Below are positions 1-7,808 of a DNA stretch of 34,966 bases, one piece after another. This DNA is from DASUPK01 sp036505735 (lineage in GTDB: Bacteria; Actinomycetota; Thermoleophilia; Solirubrobacterales; 70-9): the NCBI GenBank assembly GCA_036505735.1, contig DASXSZ010000063.1:1-34966 (forward strand), in the 5' to 3' direction. Under the pieces are notes generated by a model. It saw only the letters and a list, made by a program, of their open reading frames with translations. It did not search any database and had not been told where the DNA came from. Within the stretch, counting starts at the first letter, position 1. Each line of letters begins with the position of its first letter. Made by a program: the position numbers and the translations under genes.

Positions 1-110
1 GGCGTCACCGGCCAGGTGATCGGCTGCTTCGAGGCGTCGACGGTGGTGAGCTCGCAGGTGATGAACCGCTCGAACGCGTCGCGCACCTCCGGCGGAAGCG
101 TGCTGGTCAT
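1..110 (-). CDS. Pyridoxamine 5'-phosphate oxidase-like protein, N-terminus only
   Basis: The gene runs off the left edge, so only about 36 N-terminal residues are visible, starting MTSTLPPEVRDAFERF and continuing with a stretch ending QPITWPVT. A short helix followed by a 'TxDxxxQPxxWPV' strand is what the N-terminus of PNPOx/FMN-binding split-barrel proteins looks like; family members bind FMN or F420 and reduce or bind small substrates in the cytoplasm. The ATG lies 11 bases after the Nudix stop codon on the same strand, so the two are probably co-transcribed. No clear Shine-Dalgarno is visible. The family call rests on a short fragment and could be wrong. Confidence 0.55.
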   Translation of the reverse strand, partial: MTSTLPPEVRDAFERFITCELTTVDASKQPITWPVT

Positions 111-121
111 CGGCCCGATTC

Positions 122-703
122 TTACGTGTCCGGCAGGACGATCCGCCGCTCGTCGCCCTCTCCGATGACGCGGGGTTCGACCGGCTTCACCTCGCTGCCG
201 CTCGCCGCCTCGAGCGCCTCGGCGGCATTGGCAAAGCCGACGAGGGACTCAAGATGCTTGATCGTCGGGAAGACCAAGGGAAGCTCGCCGGCGTAGTGCC
301 TGTCGAGCGCATCCTGCGGGGCGAACCAGCCCGCGTCCACCGTCTCGGAGCCGTCCGGCCTGGGTGGGGAGTGTGCCGGCGCCAGGGCCAGATAGAAGCG
401 CGTGTCGAAGCGGATCGGGGCCACCCTGGGCGTGATCCAGCGCGAGTAGGCGACCAGCTCGTCGGCATCGATGTCGATCCCAGCCTCCTCGGCGAGCTCG
501 CGGACCGCGGCGGCGCGGTGCGCGGCCTCGCCGTCGCCGTCGGAGCGGTCAACGGCGCCTCCCGGGAAGACCCAGACCCCGGGCATGAACCTGGCCGTCG
601 GGTTGCGGCGGACGAGCAGGATCTCGAGCCCTCGTTCGGCGTGCTTTCCCCCTCGGCGAAGCAGGATGACTGTGGCCGCAGGCCTCGGGACGGCGGGCTC
701 CAC
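122..703 (-). CDS. Nudix hydrolase (NUDT19-like arrangement)
   Basis: A 193-residue cytoplasmic enzyme expected to hydrolyse a nucleoside diphosphate linked to another moiety. The Nudix box is recognisable: FPGGA at about 46-50 and RELAEEAGI at 68-76, matching REUXEEXGU. The spacing between GG and the REL motif is longer than in the classical 23-residue box, an arrangement seen in NUDT19-type hydrolases that cleave acyl-CoA; substrate is therefore uncertain, but a CoA ester would suit the acyl-CoA genes elsewhere in the window. The GTG start at 703 has TAGTCT 8 nt upstream and no Shine-Dalgarno, suggesting a leaderless message. It diverges from the rubredoxin gene and precedes the PNPOx-like gene. 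Confidence 0.8.
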   Translation of the reverse strand: MEPAVPRPAATVILLRRGGKHAERGLEILLVRRNPTARFMPGVWVFPGGAVDRSDGDGEAAHRAAAVRELAEEAGIDIDADELVAYSRWITPRVAPIRFDTRFYLALAPAHSPPRPDGSETVDAGWFAPQDALDRHYAGELPLVFPTIKHLESLVGFANAAEALEAASGSEVKPVEPRVIGEGDERRIVLPDT

Positions 704-711
704 AGGAGCTG

Positions 712-728
712 AGACTAGTCGTTACATT
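712..728. promoter_or_regulatory. Divergent -10 pair for Nudix and rubredoxin genes
   Basis: TAGTCT (minus strand, 717-712) lies 8 nt before the Nudix GTG. TACATT (plus strand, 723-728) lies 8 nt before the rubredoxin ATG. The intervening GACTAGTC (713-720) is a perfect palindrome. No recognisable -35 or Shine-Dalgarno is present on either side, which fits leaderless transcription from adjacent divergent start sites. Read by eye; not tested. Confidence 0.45.
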
Positions 729-736
729 CCCGGCCC

Positions 737-922
737 ATGGCAGCGGAGACCACCACGAAGCAGCTCTACATCTGCACCTCGTGCGGATTCATCTACGACC
801 CCGACGAGGGCGATCCCGACGGCGGGGTACCGCCGGGAACGGCCTTCGACGACATCCCCGACGATTGGTTCTGCCCCGTGTGCGGGGCCCGCAAGTCGGA
901 CTTCGAGCCGTACGAGGAGTAG
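737..922 (+). CDS. rubA: Rubredoxin
   Basis: A 61-residue protein with the two rubredoxin knuckles: CTSCG (C13, C16) and CPVCG (C46, C49), the conserved YDPDEGDPDGGVPPGTAFDD segment and the DDWFCP motif. The four cysteines bind one iron and the protein carries single electrons in the cytoplasm. In actinobacteria, rubredoxins commonly serve alkane hydroxylases or other oxygenases, but none is seen nearby, so the partner is unknown. The ATG is fixed by the protein length. It ends 27 bases from the convergent bioA stop; no hairpin is obvious between them. Confidence 0.95.
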   Translation: MAAETTTKQLYICTSCGFIYDPDEGDPDGGVPPGTAFDDIPDDWFCPVCGARKSDFEPYEE

Positions 923-949
923 ACGCTTCCGGCGGGCGGTCCTGTCGCG

Positions 950-2284
950 CTACGCCGCCTCGAGCAGGGCCGCGTCGAGGCGGCCCTTGGCGCCGGCGTC
1001 GAGCTCGGCCACCGGGTAGGCCGCCCGGATCGACTCTGCGACGACGCCGACCAGGCGCCGCAGGTCCTGCTTGGAGATCGCGAGAGGCGGCATCAGCACG
1101 ATCACGTCACCGAGGGGCCGGACGATGACGCCGCGCCGGCGCGCCTCGAGGGTGACGCGGTGACCGAGCCGCAGCTCGGGATCGTGCTCGCCGAGTTCGA
1201 TGCCGACCATCAGCCCGCGCTGGCGGACTTCCTTGACCTCCCGCATCCTCTCGACCTGCGCGAGCCACTCCGAGAGCAGGCGGATCTTCGGCTGCAGCCG
1301 GACCAGGGTCCGCTCGCGTTCGAAGACGGCGAGCGAGGCGATCGCGGCGGCGCAGGCGAGCGGGTTGCCCGTGTAGGTGTGCCCGTGGAAGAAGGTCTTG
1401 AACTCCGCGTAGGAGCCGAGGAAGGCCTGGTAGATCCGCTCCGTGGCCAGGGTGGCGGCCAGCGGCATGTAGCCGCCCGTCAGCCCCTTGGCGAGGCAGA
1501 GAAGATCCGGCGAGACGCCCTCCTGCTCGCATGCGAACATCGTGCCGGTGCGGCCGAAGCCGGTCGCCACCTCGTCGCAGATCAGCAGCACCCCATGGCG
1601 GTCGCAGAGGCGCCGGACGGCGCGCAGGTACCCAGGCGGGTGCGTGAGCATCCCCGCGGCTCCCTGAACCAGCGGCTCGAGGACGACCGCCGCGATCTCC
1701 TCCTCGCGCATGGCGAGCAGGCGGGCGATGTCATCGATGTCACCCGACTTCGCGCGATGGGCCTCGAAGAGGAGCGGCCCGAAAGTCGAGTGGAAGAGGG
1801 GCATGCCGCCGACCGAGACCGACCCGATCGTGTCCCCGTGGTAGGCGTCCTCCAGGCAGATGAAGGAGGTCTTCCGAACGTGCTGACCGCCGCGGTGCTG
1901 CCAGTACTGGAAGGACATCTTCAGCGCGATCTCGACAGCCGTGGAGCCGGAGTCCGAGTAGAAGACACGGCTCAGCCCCGGGGGAGCGATCTCGACCAGC
2001 CGGCTGGCGAGCTCCGCGCCGGCGGGATGCGAGAGGCCGAGCATCGTCGAGTGCGCCACGCGATCGAGCTGGTCTCGCACTGCCCGGTCGATGTCCGGGT
2101 GCCGGTGGCCGTGGACGTTGCACCAGAGCGACGAGACGCCGTCCAGGTATCGCCGCCCCTCGCTGTCGATCAGCTCCATCCCCTCGGCCGCCTCGATCAT
2201 CAACGGCTCCTCCGCCACCCACTCGCACTGCTGCGTGAACGGGTGCCAGAGATGAGCGTGATCGAGCCGGGCAGCCTTCTGCAT
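950..2284 (-). CDS. bioA: Adenosylmethionine-8-amino-7-oxononanoate aminotransferase (BioA)
   Basis: A PLP-dependent class III aminotransferase of 444 residues that converts KAPA to DAPA with S-adenosylmethionine as amino donor, the penultimate intermediate-forming step before BioD and BioB. Visible signatures: WHPFTQ (13-18), SSLWCNVHGHRHP (51-63, like the E. coli substrate-site WW...HGY), GSTAVEIALKM, the YHGDT motif (148-152), DEVATGFGRTG with the PLP-ring Asp at 237, and the Schiff-base lysine K266 in LAKGLTGG. The ATG at 2284 gives a canonical N-terminus; the reading frame stays open another 58 codons upstream but that extension overlaps the divergent exporter gene and is unlike BioA. 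It is on the bioBFD strand but separated from bioD by an opposing three-gene cassette. Confidence 0.95.
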   Translation of the reverse strand: MQKAARLDHAHLWHPFTQQCEWVAEEPLMIEAAEGMELIDSEGRRYLDGVSSLWCNVHGHRHPDIDRAVRDQLDRVAHSTMLGLSHPAGAELASRLVEIAPPGLSRVFYSDSGSTAVEIALKMSFQYWQHRGGQHVRKTSFICLEDAYHGDTIGSVSVGGMPLFHSTFGPLLFEAHRAKSGDIDDIARLLAMREEEIAAVVLEPLVQGAAGMLTHPPGYLRAVRRLCDRHGVLLICDEVATGFGRTGTMFACEQEGVSPDLLCLAKGLTGGYMPLAATLATERIYQAFLGSYAEFKTFFHGHTYTGNPLACAAAIASLAVFERERTLVRLQPKIRLLSEWLAQVERMREVKEVRQRGLMVGIELGEHDPELRLGHRVTLEARRRGVIVRPLGDVIVLMPPLAISKQDLRRLVGVVAESIRAAYPVAELDAGAKGRLDAALLEAA

Positions 2285-2296
2285 TCGCCGGTGGCC

Positions 2297-2306
2297 AACA
2301 TATGAT
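2297..2306. promoter_or_regulatory. Overlapping divergent -10 elements (bioA / MFS exporter)
   Basis: Only 31 bp separate the two start codons. TATGTT on the minus strand (2302-2297) points at bioA, 12 nt before its ATG. TATGAT on the plus strand (2301-2306), five of six matches to TATAAT, lies 9 nt before the exporter ATG. The two overlap at a CATATG palindrome, so one site could fire in both directions. No Shine-Dalgarno is visible on either side. Confidence 0.5.
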
Positions 2307-2315
2307 CGGCGCCGG

Positions 2316-3797
2316 ATGGACCGCATCGGGGCGATCACCGAGGCGAACCGGAAGTGGTGGACCCTCGGCGCGATGTGCCTGTCGATGTTCATGATCATGC
2401 TGGACAGCACGGTGGTGAACGTCGCGCTGCCGTCGATCCAAAAGGACCTCGACACCACCGTGGACCAGCTCGAGTGGGTGGTGAACGGCTACACGCTCAG
2501 CTTCGCGGCCCTGCTGGTCACCGGCGGGCGGCTCGGCGACATATTCGGCCGCCGCCTGATCTTCATGGTCGGCGTGGCGGTGTTTGCCGTCTCCTCCGCC
2601 ACGGCAGGACTCGCCCAGAGCCCAGACATGCTCGTTGGCTCGCGCATCGCCGAGGGGATCGGAGGCGCGCTGATGATGCCGGCGACCCTCTCGATCATCA
2701 CCGACGCCTTCCCGCCCGAGGAGCGCGGCAAGGCGATCGGCACCTGGGCGGGGATCTCGGGGTTGGCCCTCTCCTTCGGGCCGCTCGCCGGCGGCTTCCT
2801 CACCGAGCAGGTCAGCTGGCGCGCGATCTTCTACATCAACCTCCCGATCGCCGCGCTCGCCCTGATCGCGTCCCTCGCGGCCGTGCGCGAGTCGCGCGAC
2901 GAAAACGCCGAGCGCACCGTCGACTACGTCGGCGTCGCACTGCTGACGATCGCGCTGACTGCGGTCGTCCTTGCTTTGATCGAGGGCAACGAGTGGGGTT
3001 GGGGCTCGGCGCGGACAATCGGCCTGCTGGCCGGCGGCGTGATCGCCACCGCGGTCTTCCTTTGGGTCGAGACCCGCGTTCGCGCCCCAATCGTCGACTT
3101 CGACTTCTTCCGCTCACGGAACTTCATCGGCGCCAACACGGTCGCGCTGATCATCAGCTTCGCGATGATGGGCAGCTTCTTCTTCCTGGCGATCTACCTC
3201 CAGGATCTGCTCGGGTTCTCGCCGCTCGAGACCGGTGTGCGCTTTCTGCCGACCACCGTCGTGATCGTGATCGCCGCCCCGGTCGCGGGCCGGGTCGCCG
3301 ACAAGCTCGGCTCGAGGCTGCCGATGGTGCTCGGCCTCGTGATCACCGCGATCTCGCTCTATCTCTTCTCGCGGATGACCGCCACCACCACCTATAACGA
3401 CCTTCTTCCCGCCTTCATCCTGCTCGGGATCGGGATCGGGATCACGATGTCCCCGATGTCGACCGCCGCGATGAACGCCGTCGCCGTCGACAAGGCGGGC
3501 GTCGCCTCGGGCACCCTGCAGATGTTCCGCATGATGGGCGGGACAATCGGCGTCGCGGCAACCGGCGCGATCTTCCAGTCGAAGCTCGGCGTCTTCGACC
3601 CCGCCACGCTGGCGAGCGGGGGAGCCGCGGCCGCGAGTAACTTCACCGACGCGCTCGGCGCCGCGATGGGGCTGGGGGCCGCCCTGACCGCCGTCGGCGC
3701 CGTGATCGCCGCCGTCGTGATCAGCGGCAAGCCGAAGCACGAGCTCTCCGCCCACGGCGGGCCGGAGCTTCCACGCGCCGCCGGCGCGATCGGCTAG
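2316..3797 (+). CDS. MFS drug exporter, DHA2 (EmrB/QacA) family, copy 1
   Basis: A 493-residue membrane protein predicted to have 14 membrane segments, which uses the proton gradient to expel hydrophobic or cationic compounds. Family signatures: motif D1 LDSTVVNVALPSIQ (about 29-42), motif A GGRLGDIFGRR (about 70-80), the motif C-like stretch around GPLAGGFLTEQVSWRAIFYINLP, and a second-half MSPMSTAAMNAV segment. It is a close paralogue of the gene at 4391-5899, sharing long runs along its whole length, so the pair probably arose by duplication around the MarR gene. Its ATG is 31 bp from bioA's. The substrate cannot be told from sequence. Confidence 0.9.
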   Translation: MDRIGAITEANRKWWTLGAMCLSMFMIMLDSTVVNVALPSIQKDLDTTVDQLEWVVNGYTLSFAALLVTGGRLGDIFGRRLIFMVGVAVFAVSSATAGLAQSPDMLVGSRIAEGIGGALMMPATLSIITDAFPPEERGKAIGTWAGISGLALSFGPLAGGFLTEQVSWRAIFYINLPIAALALIASLAAVRESRDENAERTVDYVGVALLTIALTAVVLALIEGNEWGWGSARTIGLLAGGVIATAVFLWVETRVRAPIVDFDFFRSRNFIGANTVALIISFAMMGSFFFLAIYLQDLLGFSPLETGVRFLPTTVVIVIAAPVAGRVADKLGSRLPMVLGLVITAISLYLFSRMTATTTYNDLLPAFILLGIGIGITMSPMSTAAMNAVAVDKAGVASGTLQMFRMMGGTIGVAATGAIFQSKLGVFDPATLASGGAAAASNFTDALGAAMGLGAALTAVGAVIAAVVISGKPKHELSAHGGPELPRAAGAIG

Positions 3798-3815
3798 AGG
3801 CGTTCCCGATCGCAG

Positions 3816-3831
3816 TGTGACGCACGTCACA
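3816..3831. promoter_or_regulatory. CRP-like palindrome upstream of marR
   Basis: TGTGACGCACGTCACA fits the CRP/FNR-family consensus TGTGA-N6-TCACA exactly and has 7-bp perfect arms (TGTGACG / CGTCACA) around CA. It lies 47 bp before the MarR start and 19 bp after the first exporter's stop. Actinobacterial CRP/GlxR proteins bind sites of this form. That such a protein acts here is inference. Confidence 0.5.
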
Positions 3832-3851
3832 CACGCTTCCGTGTCTGAAAT

Positions 3852-3870
3852 GGTTGCAGACGTGTAACCT
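3852..3870 (+). promoter_or_regulatory. Probable MarR operator with -10 hexamer
   Basis: GGTTGCAG-AC-GTGTAACC (3852-3869) is an 18-bp imperfect inverted repeat, the size and form of a MarR-family operator. The hexamer TAACCT (3865-3870) sits within its right arm, 8 nt before the GTG of the MarR gene, so binding would cover the likely promoter and give autorepression. Inferred from position and symmetry only. Confidence 0.4.
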
Positions 3871-3878
3871 TTTCTTCG

Positions 3879-4394
3879 GTGGAAGCAGCAACGCGAGACA
3901 GGAGCAAGCGGTCCCGAGGGACAGCGAACGAGCTGGCGATCAAGCTTGGCGCGTTCGTGCTCCGCTGCATGGGCGGCAGGGGCGGGGACGTCTTCCGCAT
4001 GATCGATGAGAGCGGGCTCACCTTCGCTCAGATGAAGGTGCTCGTCGAGTTGGAGAAGCCCGACGAGGACGCCCGTACCGTTACCGCCCTCTCCGACGAG
4101 CTCGGCATCTCGGCTGCATCCGCGAGCCGGGCGGCCGATGGGCTGGTCCGCAAGAAGCTCGCCACCAGGGTCGAGGATCCCAACGACCGCCGGGTCCGCC
4201 GCCTGGCGCTCACCGCGAAGGGGCGGGATCTGGCCGACCGGATCATCTCCGCCCGCGTCGCCGGCCTGGAGGAGTTCACCGACTCGCTCGAGCCGAGCGA
4301 GCGAGACAAGCTTGAGGCGGCTCTCGACGCACTCCTGCAGCGTCCCGAGCTCGCCGAGATCTACAGCAACTACGAGAGGAGGGTGCGCAAGTGA
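3879..4394 (+). CDS. MarR-family transcriptional regulator
   Basis: A 171-residue winged-helix repressor. The recognisable core runs from LTFAQMKVLVELE (about 47-59) through the helix-turn-helix TVTALSDELGISAASASRAADGLVRKKLATR to the wing VEDPNDRRVRRLALTAKGRDLADRI. Such proteins usually repress an adjacent exporter and are released by small aromatic ligands. The GTG start at 3879 has no Shine-Dalgarno but a TAACCT hexamer 8 nt upstream, suggesting a leaderless message. Its stop overlaps the GTG of the next exporter (GTGA, 4391-4394), so the two are translationally coupled. An inverted repeat at 3852-3869 is the likely self-operator. Confidence 0.9.
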   Translation: MEAATRDRSKRSRGTANELAIKLGAFVLRCMGGRGGDVFRMIDESGLTFAQMKVLVELEKPDEDARTVTALSDELGISAASASRAADGLVRKKLATRVEDPNDRRVRRLALTAKGRDLADRIISARVAGLEEFTDSLEPSERDKLEAALDALLQRPELAEIYSNYERRVRK

Positions 4395-5899
4395 CGCGCT
4401 ACCGACACCTGATCACGGACGACAACCGTAAGTGGTGGACGCTCGGAGCGATGTGCTTCGCGCTGTTCATGGTGATGCTGGACAACACCGTCGTGAACGT
4501 CGCCCTCCCCTCGATCCAGCGCGATCTGCACGCGCAGATCTCCGAGCTGGAGTGGGTCGTCAACGGCTACACCCTGACCTTCGCCGTCCTGATCGCCACC
4601 GGCGGGCGCCTCGGCGACATCTTCGGACGCAGGCTGATGTTCCTGGCCGGCGTGCTGATCTTCGCGATCACCTCCGCCACCGCTGGGATCGCGCAGGACC
4701 CGGCGATGCTGATCGGCAGCCGGGCAATCCAGGGAATCGGGGCCGCGCTGATGATGCCGGCCACCCTCTCGATCATCACGCACACCTTCCCGGCCGCCGA
4801 GCGCGGCAGGGCGATCGGCACGTGGGCGGGCGTCTCGGCACTCGCCCTCTCGATCGGCCCCGTCGTCGGCGGCTTCCTCACCGAGTACGTCAGCTGGCGG
4901 GCGATCTTCTTCATCAACCTTCCCGTCGCGGCTGGCGCGGTGCTGGCGACCGTCTTCGCCGTCCGCGAGTCCCGGGACGAGACCGTCGACCGGCACGTCG
5001 ACTACCCGGGCGTGATCGCGCTCACCGCCAGCCTCACCGCGATCGTCCTCGCGCTGATCGAGGGCAACAGCTGGGGTTGGGGCTCGGCGTCGATCCTCTC
5101 GCTGCTCATCGGTGGCGCGATCGGCCTGGCGATCTTCGTCGCGATCGAGCTGCGTGTCTCGTCGCCGATGGTGGAGTTCGCGCTCTTCCGGACCCGCCAG
5201 TTCATCGGCTCCAACCTGATCGCGTTCATCATCACGTTCGCCATGATGGGGACCTTCTTCTTCATGGCGATCTACATGCAGGACATCCTCGGCTACGGGG
5301 CGCTGGAGGCCGGGATCAGGTTCCTGCCGACGACGATGGTGATCGCGGTGATTGCTCCGATCTCCGGACGGCTCGCCGACCGCCTCGGGCCCTCGACCCC
5401 GATGAGCGCCGGCCTCGCCGTGCTTGCGGCCTCGATGTTCATGTTCGCCGGTATCGACACGGGCACCACGTACAGCGGCCTGATCGTCCCGTTCGTGCTG
5501 ATGGGTATCGGGATCGCGCTGGTGATGTCGCCGATGTCGACCGCCGCGATGAACGCGGTCAGCGTGCAGAAGTCCGGCGTCGCCTCCGGCGTGCTGCAGA
5601 TGTCGCGCATGATCGGCGCGTCCGTGGGCGTCGCCGCCACCGGCGCGATCTTCCAGTCTCAGCTGGGGAGCAGCTTCAACCCCGCACAGCTGGCGACGGC
5701 TCCCGAGCAGGCGCGGGCGACCTTCGTGGACGCCCTGGGCAGCGCGATGCTGCTGGCGGCGATCGTTGTGGTCGCCGGATTGGTCGTTTCACTGGCGCTG
5801 GTCCGCGGGGCACGCGCCAAGCGCGAGGACACCCTGCCCGCGCCCGAGGAGAGTCCCGCCGGCGCTACGCCGCTTTCAGTCGGCGCTCGCGCCCGCTGA
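4391..5899 (+). CDS. MFS drug exporter, DHA2 (EmrB/QacA) family, copy 2
   Basis: A 502-residue, probably 14-segment inner-membrane exporter. It carries LDNTVVNVALPSIQRDL, GGRLGDIFGRR, GGFLTEYVSWRAIFFINLP and MSPMSTAAMNAV, closely matching the exporter at 2316-3797. The GTG start overlaps the marR stop by four bases and is preceded by GGAGGG at 4378-4383, a strong Shine-Dalgarno, consistent with coupled translation and MarR control. The C-terminal tail is hydrophilic and cytoplasmic. Its last 35 bases overlap the 3' end of bioD on the other strand, so there is no room for a terminator between the convergent genes. Substrate unknown. Confidence 0.9.
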   Translation: MTRYRHLITDDNRKWWTLGAMCFALFMVMLDNTVVNVALPSIQRDLHAQISELEWVVNGYTLTFAVLIATGGRLGDIFGRRLMFLAGVLIFAITSATAGIAQDPAMLIGSRAIQGIGAALMMPATLSIITHTFPAAERGRAIGTWAGVSALALSIGPVVGGFLTEYVSWRAIFFINLPVAAGAVLATVFAVRESRDETVDRHVDYPGVIALTASLTAIVLALIEGNSWGWGSASILSLLIGGAIGLAIFVAIELRVSSPMVEFALFRTRQFIGSNLIAFIITFAMMGTFFFMAIYMQDILGYGALEAGIRFLPTTMVIAVIAPISGRLADRLGPSTPMSAGLAVLAASMFMFAGIDTGTTYSGLIVPFVLMGIGIALVMSPMSTAAMNAVSVQKSGVASGVLQMSRMIGASVGVAATGAIFQSQLGSSFNPAQLATAPEQARATFVDALGSAMLLAAIVVVAGLVVSLALVRGARAKREDTLPAPEESPAGATPLSVGARAR

Positions 5900-6575
5900 G
5901 CGCAAGCTCCGGCCAGCTCTCCGGCATGCGCAGATCCAGGTGGGGCAGCGTCTCCACCGCAACCGCGCCGAGCTCCTCGATCGTCTCGCGATTCGAGAGC
6001 TCCATCGGCGACGGCTCGTCGGGCCACGGCGTGAGAACCACGGTCACGACCTCGAGGCCCGCCGCCCGGGCCGCCTCGACGGTCAGCAGCGTGTGATTGA
6101 TCGTGCCCAATCCGGGCAACGCGGCGATCACCAGCGGGAGCCTTAGGTCGCGGGCCAGGTCCCGCACCAGGTAGCCCGGCGCCAGCGGGACCAGTAATCC
6201 GCCGGCGCCCTCGCAGACGAGGATGTCCGCGTCCTCCGTCGCCGCCAGCGCCGCGCCGCGAAGCCGGTCCGGGTCGATTCGCTCCCCGTCGAGCTCGGCG
6301 GCGAGGTGGGGTGAGACGGGCGGTCCGTAGCGGTACGGCGCGACCTCGTCGTCGCCCTGGGACGAACCGGCGGCGAGGCGGAGCAGGGCATGGTCAGGGA
6401 GACCGGGAGCGCTCTCCCACTCCTCGGGCCGCAGCGGATGCTCGTCGAGGCCGCTGACCGCTGGCTTGAAGACCGCGACCCGCTTCCCCGCGGCGCGGGC
6501 GGCATTGGCGATCGCAGCCGCGACCACTGTCTTGCCGACCTCCGTCCCGGTGCCGGTGACGAAGACGCCGCGCAC
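5865..6575 (-). CDS. bioD: ATP-dependent dethiobiotin synthetase (BioD)
   Basis: A 236-residue cytoplasmic enzyme that closes the ureido ring of DAPA with CO2 and ATP to give dethiobiotin. The P-loop GTGTEVGKT is at 8-16, the substrate-binding KPAVSG follows at about 36-41, and CEGAGGLLVPL is the conserved switch-like segment. The length is normal. The GTG start lies only 3 bases after the bioF stop, so it is translated as part of the bioB-bioF-bioD operon. Its 3' end overlaps the opposing exporter gene by 35 bp. Confidence 0.95.
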   Translation of the reverse strand: MRGVFVTGTGTEVGKTVVAAAIANAARAAGKRVAVFKPAVSGLDEHPLRPEEWESAPGLPDHALLRLAAGSSQGDDEVAPYRYGPPVSPHLAAELDGERIDPDRLRGAALAATEDADILVCEGAGGLLVPLAPGYLVRDLARDLRLPLVIAALPGLGTINHTLLTVEAARAAGLEVVTVVLTPWPDEPSPMELSNRETIEELGAVAVETLPHLDLRMPESWPELALSGRERRLKAA

Positions 6576-6578
6576 GGG

Positions 6579-7808
6579 TCAGGCGGCGTGGCGAAGCGCG
6601 GACTGCACTCGCCTGATCGGAGCGGGCCTCGACTCGGCCCGGGTGGCCGCGATCCCGAGGTCTCCCGCCGCGGCGCCGATCATCCGGGCGGCCCGGCGCA
6701 GATCGGCGATCCGGTGGGTCGCCATCGTCGTCAGGCGCAGCCTGCAGGTCCCGGGGGGAACGGTGGGCGGCCGGATCGCCTGCGCGAAGAGACCGTCGCT
6801 CAGCAGGCGCTCGCAGAGCGCCATCGTCTCATCCGCCTCGCCGATCACGAGCGGAACGATCTGGGTCACAGACCCGGCGGGCTCGAGGCCCTCAGAGCGC
6901 AGGCCCTCTCGCAGGGCCGCGGCGTTGGCCATGAGCCGCTCCACTCGCTTCGGGCGCTCGACGAGGAGCTCGAGCGCGGCGGAGGCGGCGGCGACCGCCG
7001 GGGGAGGGGGAGCGGTCGAGAAGATGAAGGGGCGGGCGGAGTTCACCAGGAAGTCGATCAGCTCAGCCGAGCCACAGACATAGGCGCCGTAGCCGCCGAG
7101 CGCCTTGCCGAGGGTGCCGACGACCACGTCCACCTCGCCCGCGAGCCCAGCTGCCGCCACTGAGCCTCTGCCGCCGGGCCCGACGCACCCGGTGGCGTGC
7201 GCCTCGTCGACCAGCAGCCGGCAGCGATGGCGGCGGGCCAGGATCGAGAGCTCGTGCAGCGGCGCGATGTCGCCGTCCATGGAGAAGACCCCGTCGGTGA
7301 CTATCAGCGCGGCGCGGCCCCCGGCGCGGCGCAGGCCCCACTCGAGATGCTCGGTGTCCGCGTGCCGGTAAACGAAGGTCTCCGCTCCGGCCAGCCGGCA
7401 GCCGTCGATGATGCTCGCGTGATTGAGTTCGTCCGAGAAGACGGCCTCGCCGCGCCGCGCCAGCGCGGCGATCGTGCCGGTGTTGGCCAGGTACCCCGAG
7501 CCGAACAGCAGGGCGGCCTCCGCCCCCTTGAACTCGGCGAGCCGCGCCTCGAGCTCGGCGTGGATGGACATGGTCCCGGAGATCAGCCGCGAGGCCCCGG
7601 AGCTGGTGCCGAGGCTGAGGGCCGCGTCGGCGGCCGCGCGGCGCAGTCGCGGATGATCCGCGAGTCCCAGGTAGTTGTTCGAGCAGAGCAGCATCACCGG
7701 CTGCCCGTCGAGCACGACCTGCGGGCCCTGCGGCCCCTCGATCATGCGGAGCCGGCGGCGGAGCCCGCTCGACTCGAGCTCGGCCAGGCGCTCGCCGAAA
7801 TCGAGCAC
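6579..7808 (-). CDS. bioF: 8-amino-7-oxononanoate synthase (BioF)
   Basis: A PLP-dependent alpha-oxoamine synthase of 409 residues that condenses pimeloyl-ACP/CoA with alanine to KAPA, the first dedicated ring-precursor step of biotin synthesis. Key features: CSNNYLGLADHP (42-53), GTSSGASRLISGT, DELNHASIIDG, DEAHATG (201-207) and the Schiff-base lysine K235 in GTLGKALGG. The start is a GTG (7808-7806) that shares one base with the bioB stop codon (TAGTG), giving a normal N-terminus LDFGERLAELE; the frame is open further upstream but that part lies inside bioB. Middle gene of the operon. Confidence 0.95.
   Translation of the reverse strand: MLDFGERLAELESSGLRRRLRMIEGPQGPQVVLDGQPVMLLCSNNYLGLADHPRLRRAAADAALSLGTSSGASRLISGTMSIHAELEARLAEFKGAEAALLFGSGYLANTGTIAALARRGEAVFSDELNHASIIDGCRLAGAETFVYRHADTEHLEWGLRRAGGRAALIVTDGVFSMDGDIAPLHELSILARRHRCRLLVDEAHATGCVGPGGRGSVAAAGLAGEVDVVVGTLGKALGGYGAYVCGSAELIDFLVNSARPFIFSTAPPPPAVAAASAALELLVERPKRVERLMANAAALREGLRSEGLEPAGSVTQIVPLVIGEADETMALCERLLSDGLFAQAIRPPTVPPGTCRLRLTTMATHRIADLRRAARMIGAAAGDLGIAATRAESRPAPIRRVQSALRHAA

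Noticed and set aside
1160..2305. Long plus-strand open frame opposite bioA
   Set aside because: It is antisense to a fully conserved BioA, with arginine/proline/glycine-rich composition typical of shadow frames in high-GC DNA and no recognisable domain.
2285..2458. N-terminal extension of BioA
   Set aside because: The extra 58 residues overlap the divergent exporter gene and do not resemble BioA; the ATG at 2284 gives the standard N-terminus.
2316..5899. Exporters as biotin transporters
   Set aside because: They have the DHA2 motifs D1 and A of drug exporters, not the BioY or SMVT features; proximity to bio genes alone is not evidence of biotin transport.
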